Positions 1 through 7,957 of a stretch of 20,024 bases of DNA are shown here, piece by piece. Source of the DNA: JBGTLA01 sp041744375. GTDB lineage: Bacteria; Actinomycetota; Acidimicrobiia; Spongiisociales; ZC4RG35. The position numbers were made by a program, and so were the translations under genes. The notes under the pieces are model-generated. The model made no database searches. It worked only from the letters and a program-made list of their open reading frames with translations, and was not told the origin of the DNA. Numbering within the stretch: the stretch's first letter is position 1; each line of letters opens with the position of its first letter. The DNA is taken from contig JBGTLA010000187.1 of assembly GCA_041744375.1 (NCBI GenBank), positions 1-20,024 on the forward strand, written 5' to 3'.

Positions 1-1383
1 ACCGCCACCCGCGGGGATCGACGGTCGGCCTTCGGGGCGGAGTTCCTGCGCTGGATGCTGTCGGATGGGGCGGGAGCGGCGGTCATCGAGAACCGACCGC
101 GCCGCGATGGGCTGTCGCTCCGCATCGATTGGTCCCTGCTCGAGTCTCACGCCCACCGATACCCGGTGTGCATGTACGCCGGCGTCGCCGAGGCAGCCTC
201 GATACGGGCCGGTGGCACCTGGCAGGACCAACGAACCGTCACGGCGGCCGATAGCGCGGCGATGCTCAATCTGCGCCAGGATGTCGCCCTGTTGAATGGC
301 GTGGTGGCGCTGGGTGTGGAACGCTATGTGGCATTGGTTCGGGAGGGCCGCATCGACCCCGACGCCATCGACCATCTCCTTTGTCACTACAGCTCCGAGT
401 ACTTCCGAGGTGACATCGTCAAGCTCATGTGCGAGGCGGGTCTGATGATCCCCGAGGATCGCTGGTTCACCAACCTGCACACCAAGGGAAACACCGGTGC
501 CGCCAGCATCTACATCATGCTGGAGGAAGCTCTGAGAACGGGCCGCTTCGTCGAGGGTGACCGGGTGCTGCTCATGGTTCCCGAGTCGGGCCGCTTTTCG
601 GTGTCGTTCGTCCATCTCACCTGCGTGGGTCCCGGCGAAGCCGAGTACATGGGCTCGGCAGTGGACAGGGGGCAGGCCGCTCCCACCCCGGGGCGACCGC
701 AAGGCGCCTCACCGGAGGGTTCTCCCAACGATTGGCTGTTGGAGGAGTTGGCACTGGTGTGGGCAGGATTCGAGCTGGCACTGAGTCGGGTCCCCATTGT
801 CGCTCGGATCGAGAATCACGCCGCCACGCGCCACGATTACCTCCGGCTACTCCTCAACATGCGCCAGCAGGTGATGGAAGGGGCGCGTTGGATCACCCGT
901 GCCGCCTCCAACCTGACCGTCGAGTACACCGACTTGCGGGCGGAATTCATCCACCACGCCGCCGAGGAGCAACGCGACTTCAGAATGCTGGAGGACAACT
1001 ACGTGTCCTGCGGCGGCGACCTGGACACCATCCGGTCCGCCGACAAGAACGTCGGATCGGAGGCACTGAGTGCCTTCATGTTCCACCGGGCCGACCAGGT
1101 CAACCCGCTCGACCTGCTCGGGGCGATGTACATCATCGAAGGGCTGGGAGCTCACAAGGCCGACCGCTGGGTCGCTCTGCTGCGAGACCAGCTCGACCTG
1201 ACGGATGAGCAGGTGACGTTCCTCCACTACCACGGCGGAGCCGATCAAGAACACACCGAGGAAATGTTCGAGATCCTCCGCTCCGACATCATTACCTGGG
1301 ATGTGGCCCGCTCCATCGTCAAGACGGCCAAGGTCGTGGCTCGTCTGTACGCCCTCCAGTTGGAGGAGATCGACCATGGCTGA
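1..1383 (+). CDS. Ketosynthase III C-terminal half fused to a heme-oxygenase-like diiron domain (5' end outside window)
   Basis: The frame is open from base 1, so the gene starts upstream; the first ATG at 55 lies inside a conserved KAS III segment (FLRWMLSDGAGA) and is not the start. Up to about 640 it reads as the C-terminal half of a FabH-like 3-oxoacyl synthase III. The catalytic His is in CHYSSEYF (codon 385) and the catalytic Asn in KGNTGAASI (codon 490); the active-site Cys would lie upstream. From about 730 to the end it is helical and resembles the iron-containing redox enzyme/heme-oxygenase-like diiron family: HHAAEEQRDF (952-981), YIIEGLG (Glu at 1138) and HYHGGADQEH, which contains H-x3-D-x2-H (codons 1231, 1243, 1252), the spacing of the last metal ligands in that family. 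An Asp sits where a His ligand might be expected in the first motif. A role joining acyl condensation to an oxidation is inferred. It overlaps the next gene by 8 bp. Confidence 0.85.
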   Translation, partial: TATRGDRRSAFGAEFLRWMLSDGAGAAVIENRPRRDGLSLRIDWSLLESHAHRYPVCMYAGVAEAASIRAGGTWQDQRTVTAADSAAMLNLRQDVALLNGVVALGVERYVALVREGRIDPDAIDHLLCHYSSEYFRGDIVKLMCEAGLMIPEDRWFTNLHTKGNTGAASIYIMLEEALRTGRFVEGDRVLLMVPESGRFSVSFVHLTCVGPGEAEYMGSAVDRGQAAPTPGRPQGASPEGSPNDWLLEELALVWAGFELALSRVPIVARIENHAATRHDYLRLLLNMRQQVMEGARWITRAASNLTVEYTDLRAEFIHHAAEEQRDFRMLEDNYVSCGGDLDTIRSADKNVGSEALSAFMFHRADQVNPLDLLGAMYIIEGLGAHKADRWVALLRDQLDLTDEQVTFLHYHGGADQEHTEEMFEILRSDIITWDVARSIVKTAKVVARLYALQLEEIDHG

Positions 1384-2221
1384 TGGTGCCCGTATCGCCT
1401 TCGCCGACCGGCCCGGACCGTCGATCTGGGACGCCCTGGCGGGCGACCCCACCCACCATCTCAGCCGTCATTCCCTGTCGCTCTTGGAAAGGGACTCCAA
1501 CCGTTGGTCGGCTCGCTACCTGCGATCCCCCATGCGTCTGGTCTCACGAGGCCTGGTGGGGATCATCACCCTTGTCAAACGGATCCTGCCGGGCGACATG
1601 TCGTCGCATACCGCCCTCGACAGGCTGGGCATCTGGTTCTTGTCGCGATTCGTGTCCGAAGAAGGCGGGGAGCTGTTGTTGCGGCATTTCATCCTCGAGA
1701 CGAACGTCCTAGCCTTCATCGCCCGCAACGGCGGCCTGGCCGAGCCCACCTTGCGGCCTGCTCGCCTCGAAGACCTCGACGACAACGCTGTGGTGATCCA
1801 CGACGTGAACGTCTACGAACTGCTCACCGGCTTGGGGAACAAACCTCTCCCCCGGCCGGAGGAAAGGACGACGCCACTCGATTTCACCATGCTCGACGTG
1901 GCGCCGGTCGACACGACCGGCAAGCGCCGGTGGATGCGGCTCGACCTCGAAACCGGCCTGGCCTGCATGAACGTGGCGTTCGCCCTGTTCACCACCGCCG
2001 AGGAGTACCGGCGTGCGGTCCATTCCCTCCAGCTCGACGAGTCGTTGCTCGGGTGCCTGGCCGAACTGACCGGCGATGAGCTCTTTCGGGTTTGGAGACC
2101 CGCCGGGTACGTAGCCATCGTGCGCACCAATCGCGATGTGCCACGCGACCTCTTCGCCCACGCCATCGTCCACGAGTACGCCCATGCCCGCCTCGAATGG
2201 CATGCCGCCCGGGCGGGTTGA
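1376..2221 (+). CDS. Conserved hypothetical protein coupled to the ketosynthase fusion
   Basis: This 281-residue protein is not one I recognise. The ATG at 1376 is chosen because GGAGGAG (1362-1368) lies 7 bases upstream, and the frame then overlaps the end of the ketosynthase fusion by 8 bp, so the two are almost certainly co-transcribed and translationally coupled. It has no signal peptide. A stretch around residues 50-70 (VSRGLVGIITLVKRILPG) is amphipathic to hydrophobic. The middle is rich in His, Glu and Asn: RHFILETNVLAFIARNG near residues 103-119 and VVIHDVNVYELL near 140-151. These could be helices of a metal or lipid enzyme, but that is a guess. The context suggests a partner or tailoring enzyme for the acyl product of the fusion. 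Confidence 0.75.
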   Translation: MADGARIAFADRPGPSIWDALAGDPTHHLSRHSLSLLERDSNRWSARYLRSPMRLVSRGLVGIITLVKRILPGDMSSHTALDRLGIWFLSRFVSEEGGELLLRHFILETNVLAFIARNGGLAEPTLRPARLEDLDDNAVVIHDVNVYELLTGLGNKPLPRPEERTTPLDFTMLDVAPVDTTGKRRWMRLDLETGLACMNVAFALFTTAEEYRRAVHSLQLDESLLGCLAELTGDELFRVWRPAGYVAIVRTNRDVPRDLFAHAIVHEYAHARLEWHAARAG

Positions 2222-2271
2222 CGGACAGCGGTGAGGCAGGAGCGGCCCGCCCGTGTGCTCCGGAGGACGAC

Positions 2272-2355
2272 ATGGGTCACGATCTCTCGGGGCCTCAAGC
2301 GCACGCGCCGTCGTGTCGACAACCTCAGCAACCTGGCACCGGGAAGGGACCATGA
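2272..2355 (+). CDS. 27-residue leader ORF overlapping the S-layer-type gene (ATGA)
   Basis: ATG at 2272 is preceded by GGAGG (2262-2266) with a 5-base spacer. The frame runs 27 codons, rich in Gln, Pro and His, and stops at TGA 2353-2355. That stop overlaps the ATG (2352-2354) of the large secreted protein in an ATGA arrangement. The tight overlap and good ribosome-binding site suggest a leader peptide that couples or tunes translation downstream. The peptide resembles no family I know. The competing view is that it is a chance ORF and the downstream gene uses only its own site (GGGAAGGGA, 2341-2349). Confidence 0.4.
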   Translation: MGHDLSGPQAHAPSCRQPQQPGTGKGP

Positions 2356-4766
2356 CAGAAGCGTTGCGAAGAGACGTCGCTCCTCGTAGCTTCCATCGAC
2401 ACTTTCTGGTCGCAACCCTGGCGCTCGTGCTGATCGTTACCACCATGCCTGCTCACCCCGCAGCTGGCGGAGCCGTATCAGTGGCAGCCGCACCATGGCT
2501 GGACGAGGACTTCTCCGGCGGTGTCTCCGGTGTGTTCGATTCGGGGTTCGGTGTTCATGCCACCCCCGACGGCCATGTCGGTGCGGGTCTCGTCTCGCGC
2601 CTCCCCCAGGGCCAGCATTGGGGATCGTCGTCCCATTGGAACACCCAGACTCAGATCGGCTTCGAGCCGGACGAAATGTGGATGCGCTACTACGTCCGGT
2701 TTCCGGCCGGCTTCGAAGTGGCCGCCGGCAATCGCGGCAAGCTCCCCGGCTTCGGCGGGCTCTACACCTTCAACTGCCTGGGGGGTCGTGCTTCGACCAC
2801 GTCGGCACCGTGCTGGTCGGCACGGATGATGTTCTCCCCCCTGTATGACAACGATGGCCTCCCGTCGTACCCGGTGGACCGCGACGCCGTCACCCGCATC
2901 GGCTTCTACGCCTACACGCTGTCCTCCTCCGGTCAGGGAATGACGGGACGAGTGATCCCCTGGGACGCCGACGTGGCCACGTTGCGCCACGACCGCTGGT
3001 ACTGCATCGAGGCACGGGTCGAGATGAACACACCGGGCCAGCCCGATGGGGCCCTGTGGGGATTCGTCGACGGCGCCGCGGCGTACTCGGACAATGGCCT
3101 CATGTTCCGGCGGGCCTCGGAAGGTCATCTGGCTGTGAAGTCGCTCTGGTTCGACGTATATCACGGCGGCAACGCCACCTCTCCGCGTGACAACTCGATC
3201 TTCTTCGACTCTCTGGCAGCCGGCCCCGAACGGATCGGCTGTGACGACAACCCGGATTCCCGCGGCACCTTCCACGATGACGACGACTCGGTTTTCGAAG
3301 CCGACATCGAGCGGCTGGCGGCGTCGGGAGTGACGAGGGGCTGTAACCCACCGATCAACGACCGCTTCTGTCCCGATGACCCCGTGACCCGGGGCCAGAT
3401 GGCGGCGTTCCTCCATCGGGCCCTCGACGTCCGACTCGACGTCGACACAGGTTCGATACCCGATTCGCCACCGGACTTCTGGGGGGTGCGCTCGTCGACT
3501 TCCTACACCGACACCTTGGCCGCCTTCGCCGCAGCTGGAGCGCCGCTGGACACGTACGTGGTGACCCACCCGGTCGACGATGTCTCCGGTGACAAGAACT
3601 GGCTGGCCACCGGCAACGACAACAACCCCAACAAGTGGGTTCCCTCCCAGTTGGGGAAGATCTGGGAGGCGGGCGCCACGCCCTATGTCCAGGTGACGGT
3701 GTCGGACCTTGCCGCCTTGGTGAACGGTGGGCTCGACAATCGTGTCTCGAGGATGGTGGCCGCCTACGAGGCTTTCCTGGCCGACCACCCCGATGCCCAT
3801 CTGATCCTTGACGTGCTGCCGGGCGCCAACCGCCAACAGGTTGCGTACGGCGACGACCCTGTCCGCTTCCGCGCTGCCTTTCGGAAGGTGGCCGCGACAG
3901 CTCGCGACAGGCTGGGTTCGGATCGTGTCCGGGTTGCGTTCTCAGCTCACGGCCAGCTGTCGTCGAACCGCTACGACGCCACCGTCCAGGACCCCGGCGG
4001 GTTCGAGCGCTGGTGGCCGGGAGCCGATGTCGTGGAACTGGCCGGTGTGCGGGGCAACGCCGCTTCCGCCACGGCCAACCCGGTCGCCGTGTACGGGATC
4101 GCAGTGGACGCACTCGCCACGGTGGCGGGCGCCGACATGCCTCTGTTCGTGGGCCTGGCTGCTGCTCCCGACGAGCCGTCGCTGGCGGCCCAGTCAGAGT
4201 TCCTGGGGAGGCTCTCGACGTGGGCTTCCGAGCATCCCCAGCTCATGGGTGTGCTGTGGGACGACGTCGTGTCCGGCGGTCAGGACTTCCGCTTGACCGT
4301 CCCCTCCCTGCCGTCGGATGTCGCCTCGCGCACCGCCGCCATCCGCACGGGCGGAGCTGCGTGGTTGTTTTCCGACGAGGCTGCGGCGTGGACGGCTGCC
4401 CGCCGGGCGGTGGCACCGTTCGGTGACGCCGAAGGGTCGGTTTTCGCCGACTCGATCCGGTGGCTGTCGGCGTCGGGTATCACAAAAGGGTGCAACCCTC
4501 CCGCCAACACATTGTTCTGCCCCGAGTCCCCGGTGACCCGGGGCCAAATGGCGGCCTTCCTGGCCCGGGCCCTGGCTCTGCCGGCAGGTTCGTCGGCGTT
4601 CTCCGACACGAACGGGTACATCTTCGCCACCGACATCTCCCGCTTGGCCTCGGCCGGAATCACCAAAGGTTGTAATCCACCCACCAACACCCGGTTTTGC
4701 CCCGACGAGCCTGTGACCCGGGGGCAGATGGCGGCCTTCCTGGTTCGCGCCGGTGTGAGCGGCTAG
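2352..4766 (+). CDS. Secreted SLH-repeat protein with polysaccharide-lyase-14-like and TIM-barrel-like domains
   Basis: 804 residues. The ATG at 2352 is preceded by GGGAAGGGA (2341-2349). An N-terminal signal peptide (basic residues, then LVATLALVLIVTTMPAHPAA) implies export. Residues about 45-300 match the polysaccharide-lyase-14-like jelly roll: YYVRFPAGF, GKLPGFGG, WSARMMF, RWYCIEARVEMNTPGQPDGALWG split over several strands. One SLH repeat follows at about 308-357. Residues about 375-685 look like a TIM-barrel glycosidase domain (FWGVRSS start, RWWPGADVVELAGVRG near the end) resembling GH26, but I see no H-E-x-N acid/base motif. Two more SLH repeats end the protein (about 690-738 and 750-800). 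Each SLH copy carries G-C-N-P-P, F-C-P and VTRGQMAAFL, so a Cys pair is conserved. Likely role: cell-surface attachment with glycan binding or cleavage. It converges with the GNAT gene, 19 bp away. Confidence 0.85.
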   Translation: MTEALRRDVAPRSFHRHFLVATLALVLIVTTMPAHPAAGGAVSVAAAPWLDEDFSGGVSGVFDSGFGVHATPDGHVGAGLVSRLPQGQHWGSSSHWNTQTQIGFEPDEMWMRYYVRFPAGFEVAAGNRGKLPGFGGLYTFNCLGGRASTTSAPCWSARMMFSPLYDNDGLPSYPVDRDAVTRIGFYAYTLSSSGQGMTGRVIPWDADVATLRHDRWYCIEARVEMNTPGQPDGALWGFVDGAAAYSDNGLMFRRASEGHLAVKSLWFDVYHGGNATSPRDNSIFFDSLAAGPERIGCDDNPDSRGTFHDDDDSVFEADIERLAASGVTRGCNPPINDRFCPDDPVTRGQMAAFLHRALDVRLDVDTGSIPDSPPDFWGVRSSTSYTDTLAAFAAAGAPLDTYVVTHPVDDVSGDKNWLATGNDNNPNKWVPSQLGKIWEAGATPYVQVTVSDLAALVNGGLDNRVSRMVAAYEAFLADHPDAHLILDVLPGANRQQVAYGDDPVRFRAAFRKVAATARDRLGSDRVRVAFSAHGQLSSNRYDATVQDPGGFERWWPGADVVELAGVRGNAASATANPVAVYGIAVDALATVAGADMPLFVGLAAAPDEPSLAAQSEFLGRLSTWASEHPQLMGVLWDDVVSGGQDFRLTVPSLPSDVASRTAAIRTGGAAWLFSDEAAAWTAARRAVAPFGDAEGSVFADSIRWLSASGITKGCNPPANTLFCPESPVTRGQMAAFLARALALPAGSSAFSDTNGYIFATDISRLASAGITKGCNPPTNTRFCPDEPVTRGQMAAFLVRAGVSG

Positions 4767-4785
4767 AACAACTTCTTGACAAACT

Positions 4786-5816
4786 TCACGACAGCTGCTG
4801 GCGGCCCTCGGTCTCGTCGTCGACGATCTCGCCTGTTGGCTTGAAACCGTGGCGCAGGTAGAACGGTCGCGGCGAACCCTTGCCCTCGCTCCAACTCGTG
4901 AGAAGCGTCTTGTCCCCCATCGCCCGACAGGCGTCGGAGACGAGGTCGAGGACTCGTCCCCCAATTCCTCTTCGTTGATGAAGCCGGTCGATGAGAAGCC
5001 GCCACAGGTAGGGCTCGCGATGCTGGGCTGTCGTCACCGCCCCAGCATCACGAACCCCACGACTTCGTCATCGGCCGTCACGGCCCGCAGCCACGGCTTC
5101 AGGGGAGCGCCGTTGACCATCTCGGGAAAGAGTACGTCCACGAACGACCGAGTCATCGGGGCAACGAAGGCCTCCTGACTCTTGTGGGTTACCAGCCGGG
5201 ACACCGCTGGCTCGTTCTCTGCAGTGGCCTCGACCAGGCGCACGTCGCCGGGAGGGTGCCGGGGCCGGTCTCGCCAGCTTTCCCAGTCCGGGCGTGTCAA
5301 CCCGTATAACCAGTCGTCCGAACATTCATCGCCGACCCAATACGACAGTCTGGTGTGGCCCTCGAACAAGAAGCCGGTTCGTTCGAGAACCATTGCCGAC
5401 GCGATGTTCTCAGGATGGAGCGTTCCAGACACTCGGGTCACACCGAGCGTGTCGAACAGGTAACCCACCAGAGCGGCCAGCGCCTCCGTGGCGTAGCCGC
5501 GGCCCCAATACTCGCTGGCGAACGTGTAGCCCACCTCGGCGCTGCGACCCCGCTGGGTCAGGTGGAGGGCCAGGTCACCGTACACCACGCCGGTGGCCGG
5601 GTCACACACCACTGCCATCCACCACTGTTCGTCCTGGGGGCCGTCCACGTCGATCAGCCCTGACACCAGCGTGTTGGCTTTTTCGAGCGAGTAAGGGAGC
5701 GTCCAGTTCTGATACTCGGCCACGGCCGGATCGTTACGACGGGCCGTCAAACCGGCGGCATCTTCAGCGACGAATGGCCGGATGAGCAAGCGTTCCGTGC
5801 GCAGAGGAGTGAACAC
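4786..5816 (-). pseudogene. Tandem GNAT acetyltransferase split by a one-base frameshift
   Basis: The gene starts at GTG 5814-5816 (FTPLRTERLLIRPF is a classic RimJ-type GNAT start). The first GNAT domain covers about 175 residues, with acetyl-CoA-site and core motifs EVGYTFASEYWGRGYATEAL and NIASAMVLERTGF. A second GNAT domain starts near residue 195 and reaches DEVVGFVMLGR, where TGA stops the frame at 5034. It resumes one frame away from GTG 5037 as HREPYLWRLLIDRLHQRRGIGGRVLDLV and FYLRHGF, the acetyl-CoA-binding part of the same domain. Adding one G to the GGGG run just before the stop restores a single protein of about 343 residues. Either the gene is newly broken, the base call is wrong, or the two parts are made separately through the GTGA overlap. 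Confidence 0.75.
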
Positions 5817-5860
5817 TGATCACATACAAACAGACACCGGCTCCCTCCGGTTGTCGTATC

Positions 5861-5893
5861 GTGAGGGGAGCCGGACGTGCCGGCTCCCCTCAC
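5861..5893 (-). terminator. Perfect 14-bp inverted repeat, probable terminator of the membrane-protein operon
   Basis: GTGAGGGGAGCCGG (5861-5874) and its exact reverse complement (5880-5893) flank a 5-base loop. The site lies 26 bp after the last gene of the leftward envelope operon and before the GNAT gene. There is no T-tract on the leftward side, so it may be an actinobacterial-type hairpin terminator or an mRNA-processing stem. A smaller imperfect hairpin with a related GGCTCCCT core sits next to it at about 5835-5855. Confidence 0.6.
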
Positions 5894-5918
5894 CTCGTCT
5901 TGCCTCCATTATCAGAGG

Positions 5919-6134
5919 TCAGGTTCGGTGTTCACCGGTGGTGTTGGGGTTGGTTTGGGTCAACGCTCCGAGCAGGACGACGGCACCGACGATGATCACA
6001 ACGATGGGCGCCAGGTAGCGCAGCTCGATCAGGATCAGAGTCCACCATCCGACGCCGACGCCGAACAGTCCGACCCCGGCCAGGGTGAGGACCAGTCCCC
6101 ACACGAAGGTCCCGTAATGGAATCGATCGTTCAA
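5919..6134 (-). CDS. Small two-TM membrane protein, last gene of the PspC/LiaF-like operon
   Basis: 71 residues with two hydrophobic segments (about 9-37 and 41-60) and a short polar tail rich in Thr and Asn. The start is TTG 6132-6134: its TTGA overlaps the TGA stop of the LiaF-like gene, and GGAGGTGA lies 4 bases upstream. This kind of small membrane protein often accompanies LiaI/LiaF or PspC proteins in envelope-stress operons. I cannot name a family from the sequence. The tight overlap says its dose is tied to the LiaF-like protein, so a subunit or accessory role in the membrane is likely. Confidence 0.8.
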   Translation of the reverse strand: MNDRFHYGTFVWGLVLTLAGVGLFGVGVGWWTLILIELRYLAPIVVIIVGAVVLLGALTQTNPNTTGEHRT

Positions 6135-6784
6135 TTTGTCACCTCCACGGTTCCCATGAAGACCTCGGCTTTGATGACGAGGGTCTCGGCTCCTTCCACC
6201 GATCCTGGGGTCTGGTACGTCTCGAAGATGCCCATGCCGTCGACGGTGCGGCCGAAGATGGCGACCTCTCCGGCGCCCGCTCTGGCCTGGACGTCGACTG
6301 GGGTGTCGGCGGAGACCCGGATGACGAGCTCACCCATGCCGACGCTGGCCGTCACAACTGTGGACGCTTCCAGTCCTGTCAGGCCACGAAGGTCGAGGGT
6401 GAGGGTGCCCATCGCCAGGTTGTAGTTCGGTCGGATGTCCTCGGCGGCGGTCACCTCGATGACCCGCTCGCCGACTCCCCCTTGGAACCCTTCGAGGGGC
6501 GCTGAGGCGGTGATCGTGGTGATGAGAGCGAGCACGGTTCCGAACACGATGAGTCCCCGCTGTGGTCCGCGTCCGGCCAGGAGCATCAGGCCGACACCGA
6601 CGAGCCCGGTGCCCAAAGCCAGCACGGCGGTGACGGTGATATCGACCAGTCCTGCCCGTTCCAGCAGCCACAGCACCCCAATGAGGACCAGGGCGCTCCC
6701 GGTCACTATCCGCGCTGCCGGCGACTGCGTGTGTGGTGTTGCGGTCCCGGTTTGTTGCACCGGGGGGCTATCGAGCAGCGTCAC
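6131..6784 (-). CDS. LiaF-like membrane protein
   Basis: 217 residues from GTG 6782-6784, with GGGAGG (6793-6798) 8 bases upstream. Three or four hydrophobic segments fill residues about 24-95 (SALVLIGVLWLLERAGL, then two more), followed by a soluble beta-rich C-terminal domain (about 105-217) with repeated short strands such as LTLDLRGLTG, MGELVIRVSAD and GAGEVAIFG. This layout fits the LiaF C-terminal/cell-wall-active antibiotic response family, which modulates two-component systems sensing envelope damage. No kinase or regulator lies nearby, so its partner must be elsewhere. It overlaps the PspC gene by 17 bp and the small TM gene by 4 bp. Confidence 0.85.
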   Translation of the reverse strand: MTLLDSPPVQQTGTATPHTQSPAARIVTGSALVLIGVLWLLERAGLVDITVTAVLALGTGLVGVGLMLLAGRGPQRGLIVFGTVLALITTITASAPLEGFQGGVGERVIEVTAAEDIRPNYNLAMGTLTLDLRGLTGLEASTVVTASVGMGELVIRVSADTPVDVQARAGAGEVAIFGRTVDGMGIFETYQTPGSVEGAETLVIKAEVFMGTVEVTN

Positions 6785-7202
6785 GGTTGATACCTCCCAT
6801 CACCAGAGCCAGTCCACCTACCACGAACAAGACCGGCCAGAAGTACTGTCCCAGCCAGGGTGCGATGGTGTTCACCAGGGCAATCGTGCCGACGGCCATC
6901 AACACCATCCCCACCACGGCCGCTCCCGGCACGGCTCCCCGGGGCCCGGACGGCTCGGGGTGACCCTCGGGACGGGCGGGGACGATCAGCCACATGATCA
7001 GATAGACCAAGATCCCCGATCCTCCACCCAGCGCCGCCACCACAAAGCCGACCCGGAACCACACCGGGTCGACTCCGAAGTACTCACCGAGCCCGCCGGC
7101 CACCCCGCCGACGATGCGCCGGCTGTTGCTGCGGTAGAAACGTTCGTTCATCGCCGGGTCGGGGGCCGGTTCCCTTCTCATCGTTTCAGGTGCCGTGGAC
7201 AT
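6768..7202 (-). CDS. PspC-domain membrane protein
   Basis: 144 residues. The start is ATG 7200-7202 with AGGAGG 6 bases upstream; a later ATG at 7151 (MNERFYRS) is the alternative. Residues about 22-76 are a PspC domain: RRIVGGVAGGLGEYFGVDP, then a hydrophobic helix ending IMWLIVPARP. Two further TM segments follow (about 90-110 and 118-136). PspC proteins sense or respond to membrane stress, and in Actinobacteria they often sit beside LiaF-like proteins, as here. The 17-bp overlaps at both ends show one transcript with the flanking genes. Confidence 0.9.
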   Translation of the reverse strand: MSTAPETMRREPAPDPAMNERFYRSNSRRIVGGVAGGLGEYFGVDPVWFRVGFVVAALGGGSGILVYLIMWLIVPARPEGHPEPSGPRGAVPGAAVVGMVLMAVGTIALVNTIAPWLGQYFWPVLFVVGGLALVMGGINRDAAR

Positions 7203-7653
7203 CCACCACCTCCTCGGGTCGAGTGTGCCCGCCGGAGGCGAGCCTTATTGCTTCTGTGACCACCCCGATGCCGGCACCCACCACAGCCAGCACCAACACC
7301 ACCCGGGTGACGGCCCCCCAGTCGAACGAGTAGGCCGCGAAATCGAACGGGAACACCCGATACACCCGATACGTAACGAACACGCTGATGAGATTCAGCC
7401 CGATCTGGCTGGTGGCCTTGACAGTCGGCGCGTCGCTGATCCAATAGGCCACGTTGGCCACAATGGCGGCAGTGAACAAAAGACTCAGCCAGGGCACCAG
7501 CCTCTCGAAATCTGCGGTCAGGAAGGGAACGAAACCCCACTCCAAGATGTTGTGCACCACCATCAGCCCCGCCGCGTTGATGAACACAGAAGCGCCATAA
7601 CCCACCCGACGTCCCGAGCGCCGAAGGCGAAGATCGTGCTGTTGGATTGCCAC
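7186..7653 (-). CDS. Four-TM membrane protein, first gene of the PspC/LiaF-like operon
   Basis: 155 residues from GTG 7651-7653, chosen because AGGAGG (7658-7663) lies 4 bases upstream; the frame is open to 7716, so a longer start is possible. After a basic N-terminus there are four clear hydrophobic segments: FINAAGLMVVHNILEWGF, WLSLLFTAAIVANVAYW, IGLNLISVFVTYRVYRVF and VVLVLAVVGAGIGVVTEAI. The C-terminus is acidic and short. I do not recognise the family. As the lead gene of a four-gene overlapping operon with PspC and LiaF-like proteins, it probably belongs to an envelope-stress membrane module. Confidence 0.75.
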   Translation of the reverse strand: MAIQQHDLRLRRSGRRVGYGASVFINAAGLMVVHNILEWGFVPFLTADFERLVPWLSLLFTAAIVANVAYWISDAPTVKATSQIGLNLISVFVTYRVYRVFPFDFAAYSFDWGAVTRVVLVLAVVGAGIGVVTEAIRLASGGHTRPEEVVDVHGT

Positions 7654-7957
7654 CCATCCTCCTGTCGCCACCATTGGACGACAATCCGCCCGACGGATCC
7701 AGGGCCGAAGGTCCATTCCACACGGCCAAGTTCACAAATCGCCGCTCATTGCAGCCCTCTACCCGGGGATGGCCCGGTCATCGTGACAGTCGGGGCTGGG
7801 TCGGCCGGCTCGACGGGATCCTTGCAGTCGGTCCTGCAATGCTCTTCAAGTGGGATGCGCAGAGGGTCGCTTGTCCCAGGAGGTGACGGCTCGACCCAAC
7901 GACCCCAGGTGTATCTGTGCCCAGCAAGGTCCAGGAACTGGCACACCTCGCAACGCT
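7654..7957. other. Intergenic stretch upstream of the envelope operon
   Basis: About 300 bases separate the envelope operon from the reductase gene. They should hold the promoter of the four-gene operon, but I see no convincing -35/-10 pair, hairpin or coding frame with a family match. Confidence 0.4.

Noticed and set aside
2478..3836. Long open frame antisense to the SLH protein (about 450 codons, minus strand)
   Set aside because: It lies opposite a clearly real gene and its Val/Gly/Arg/His-rich translation matches nothing; in GC-rich DNA the antisense frame is often open.
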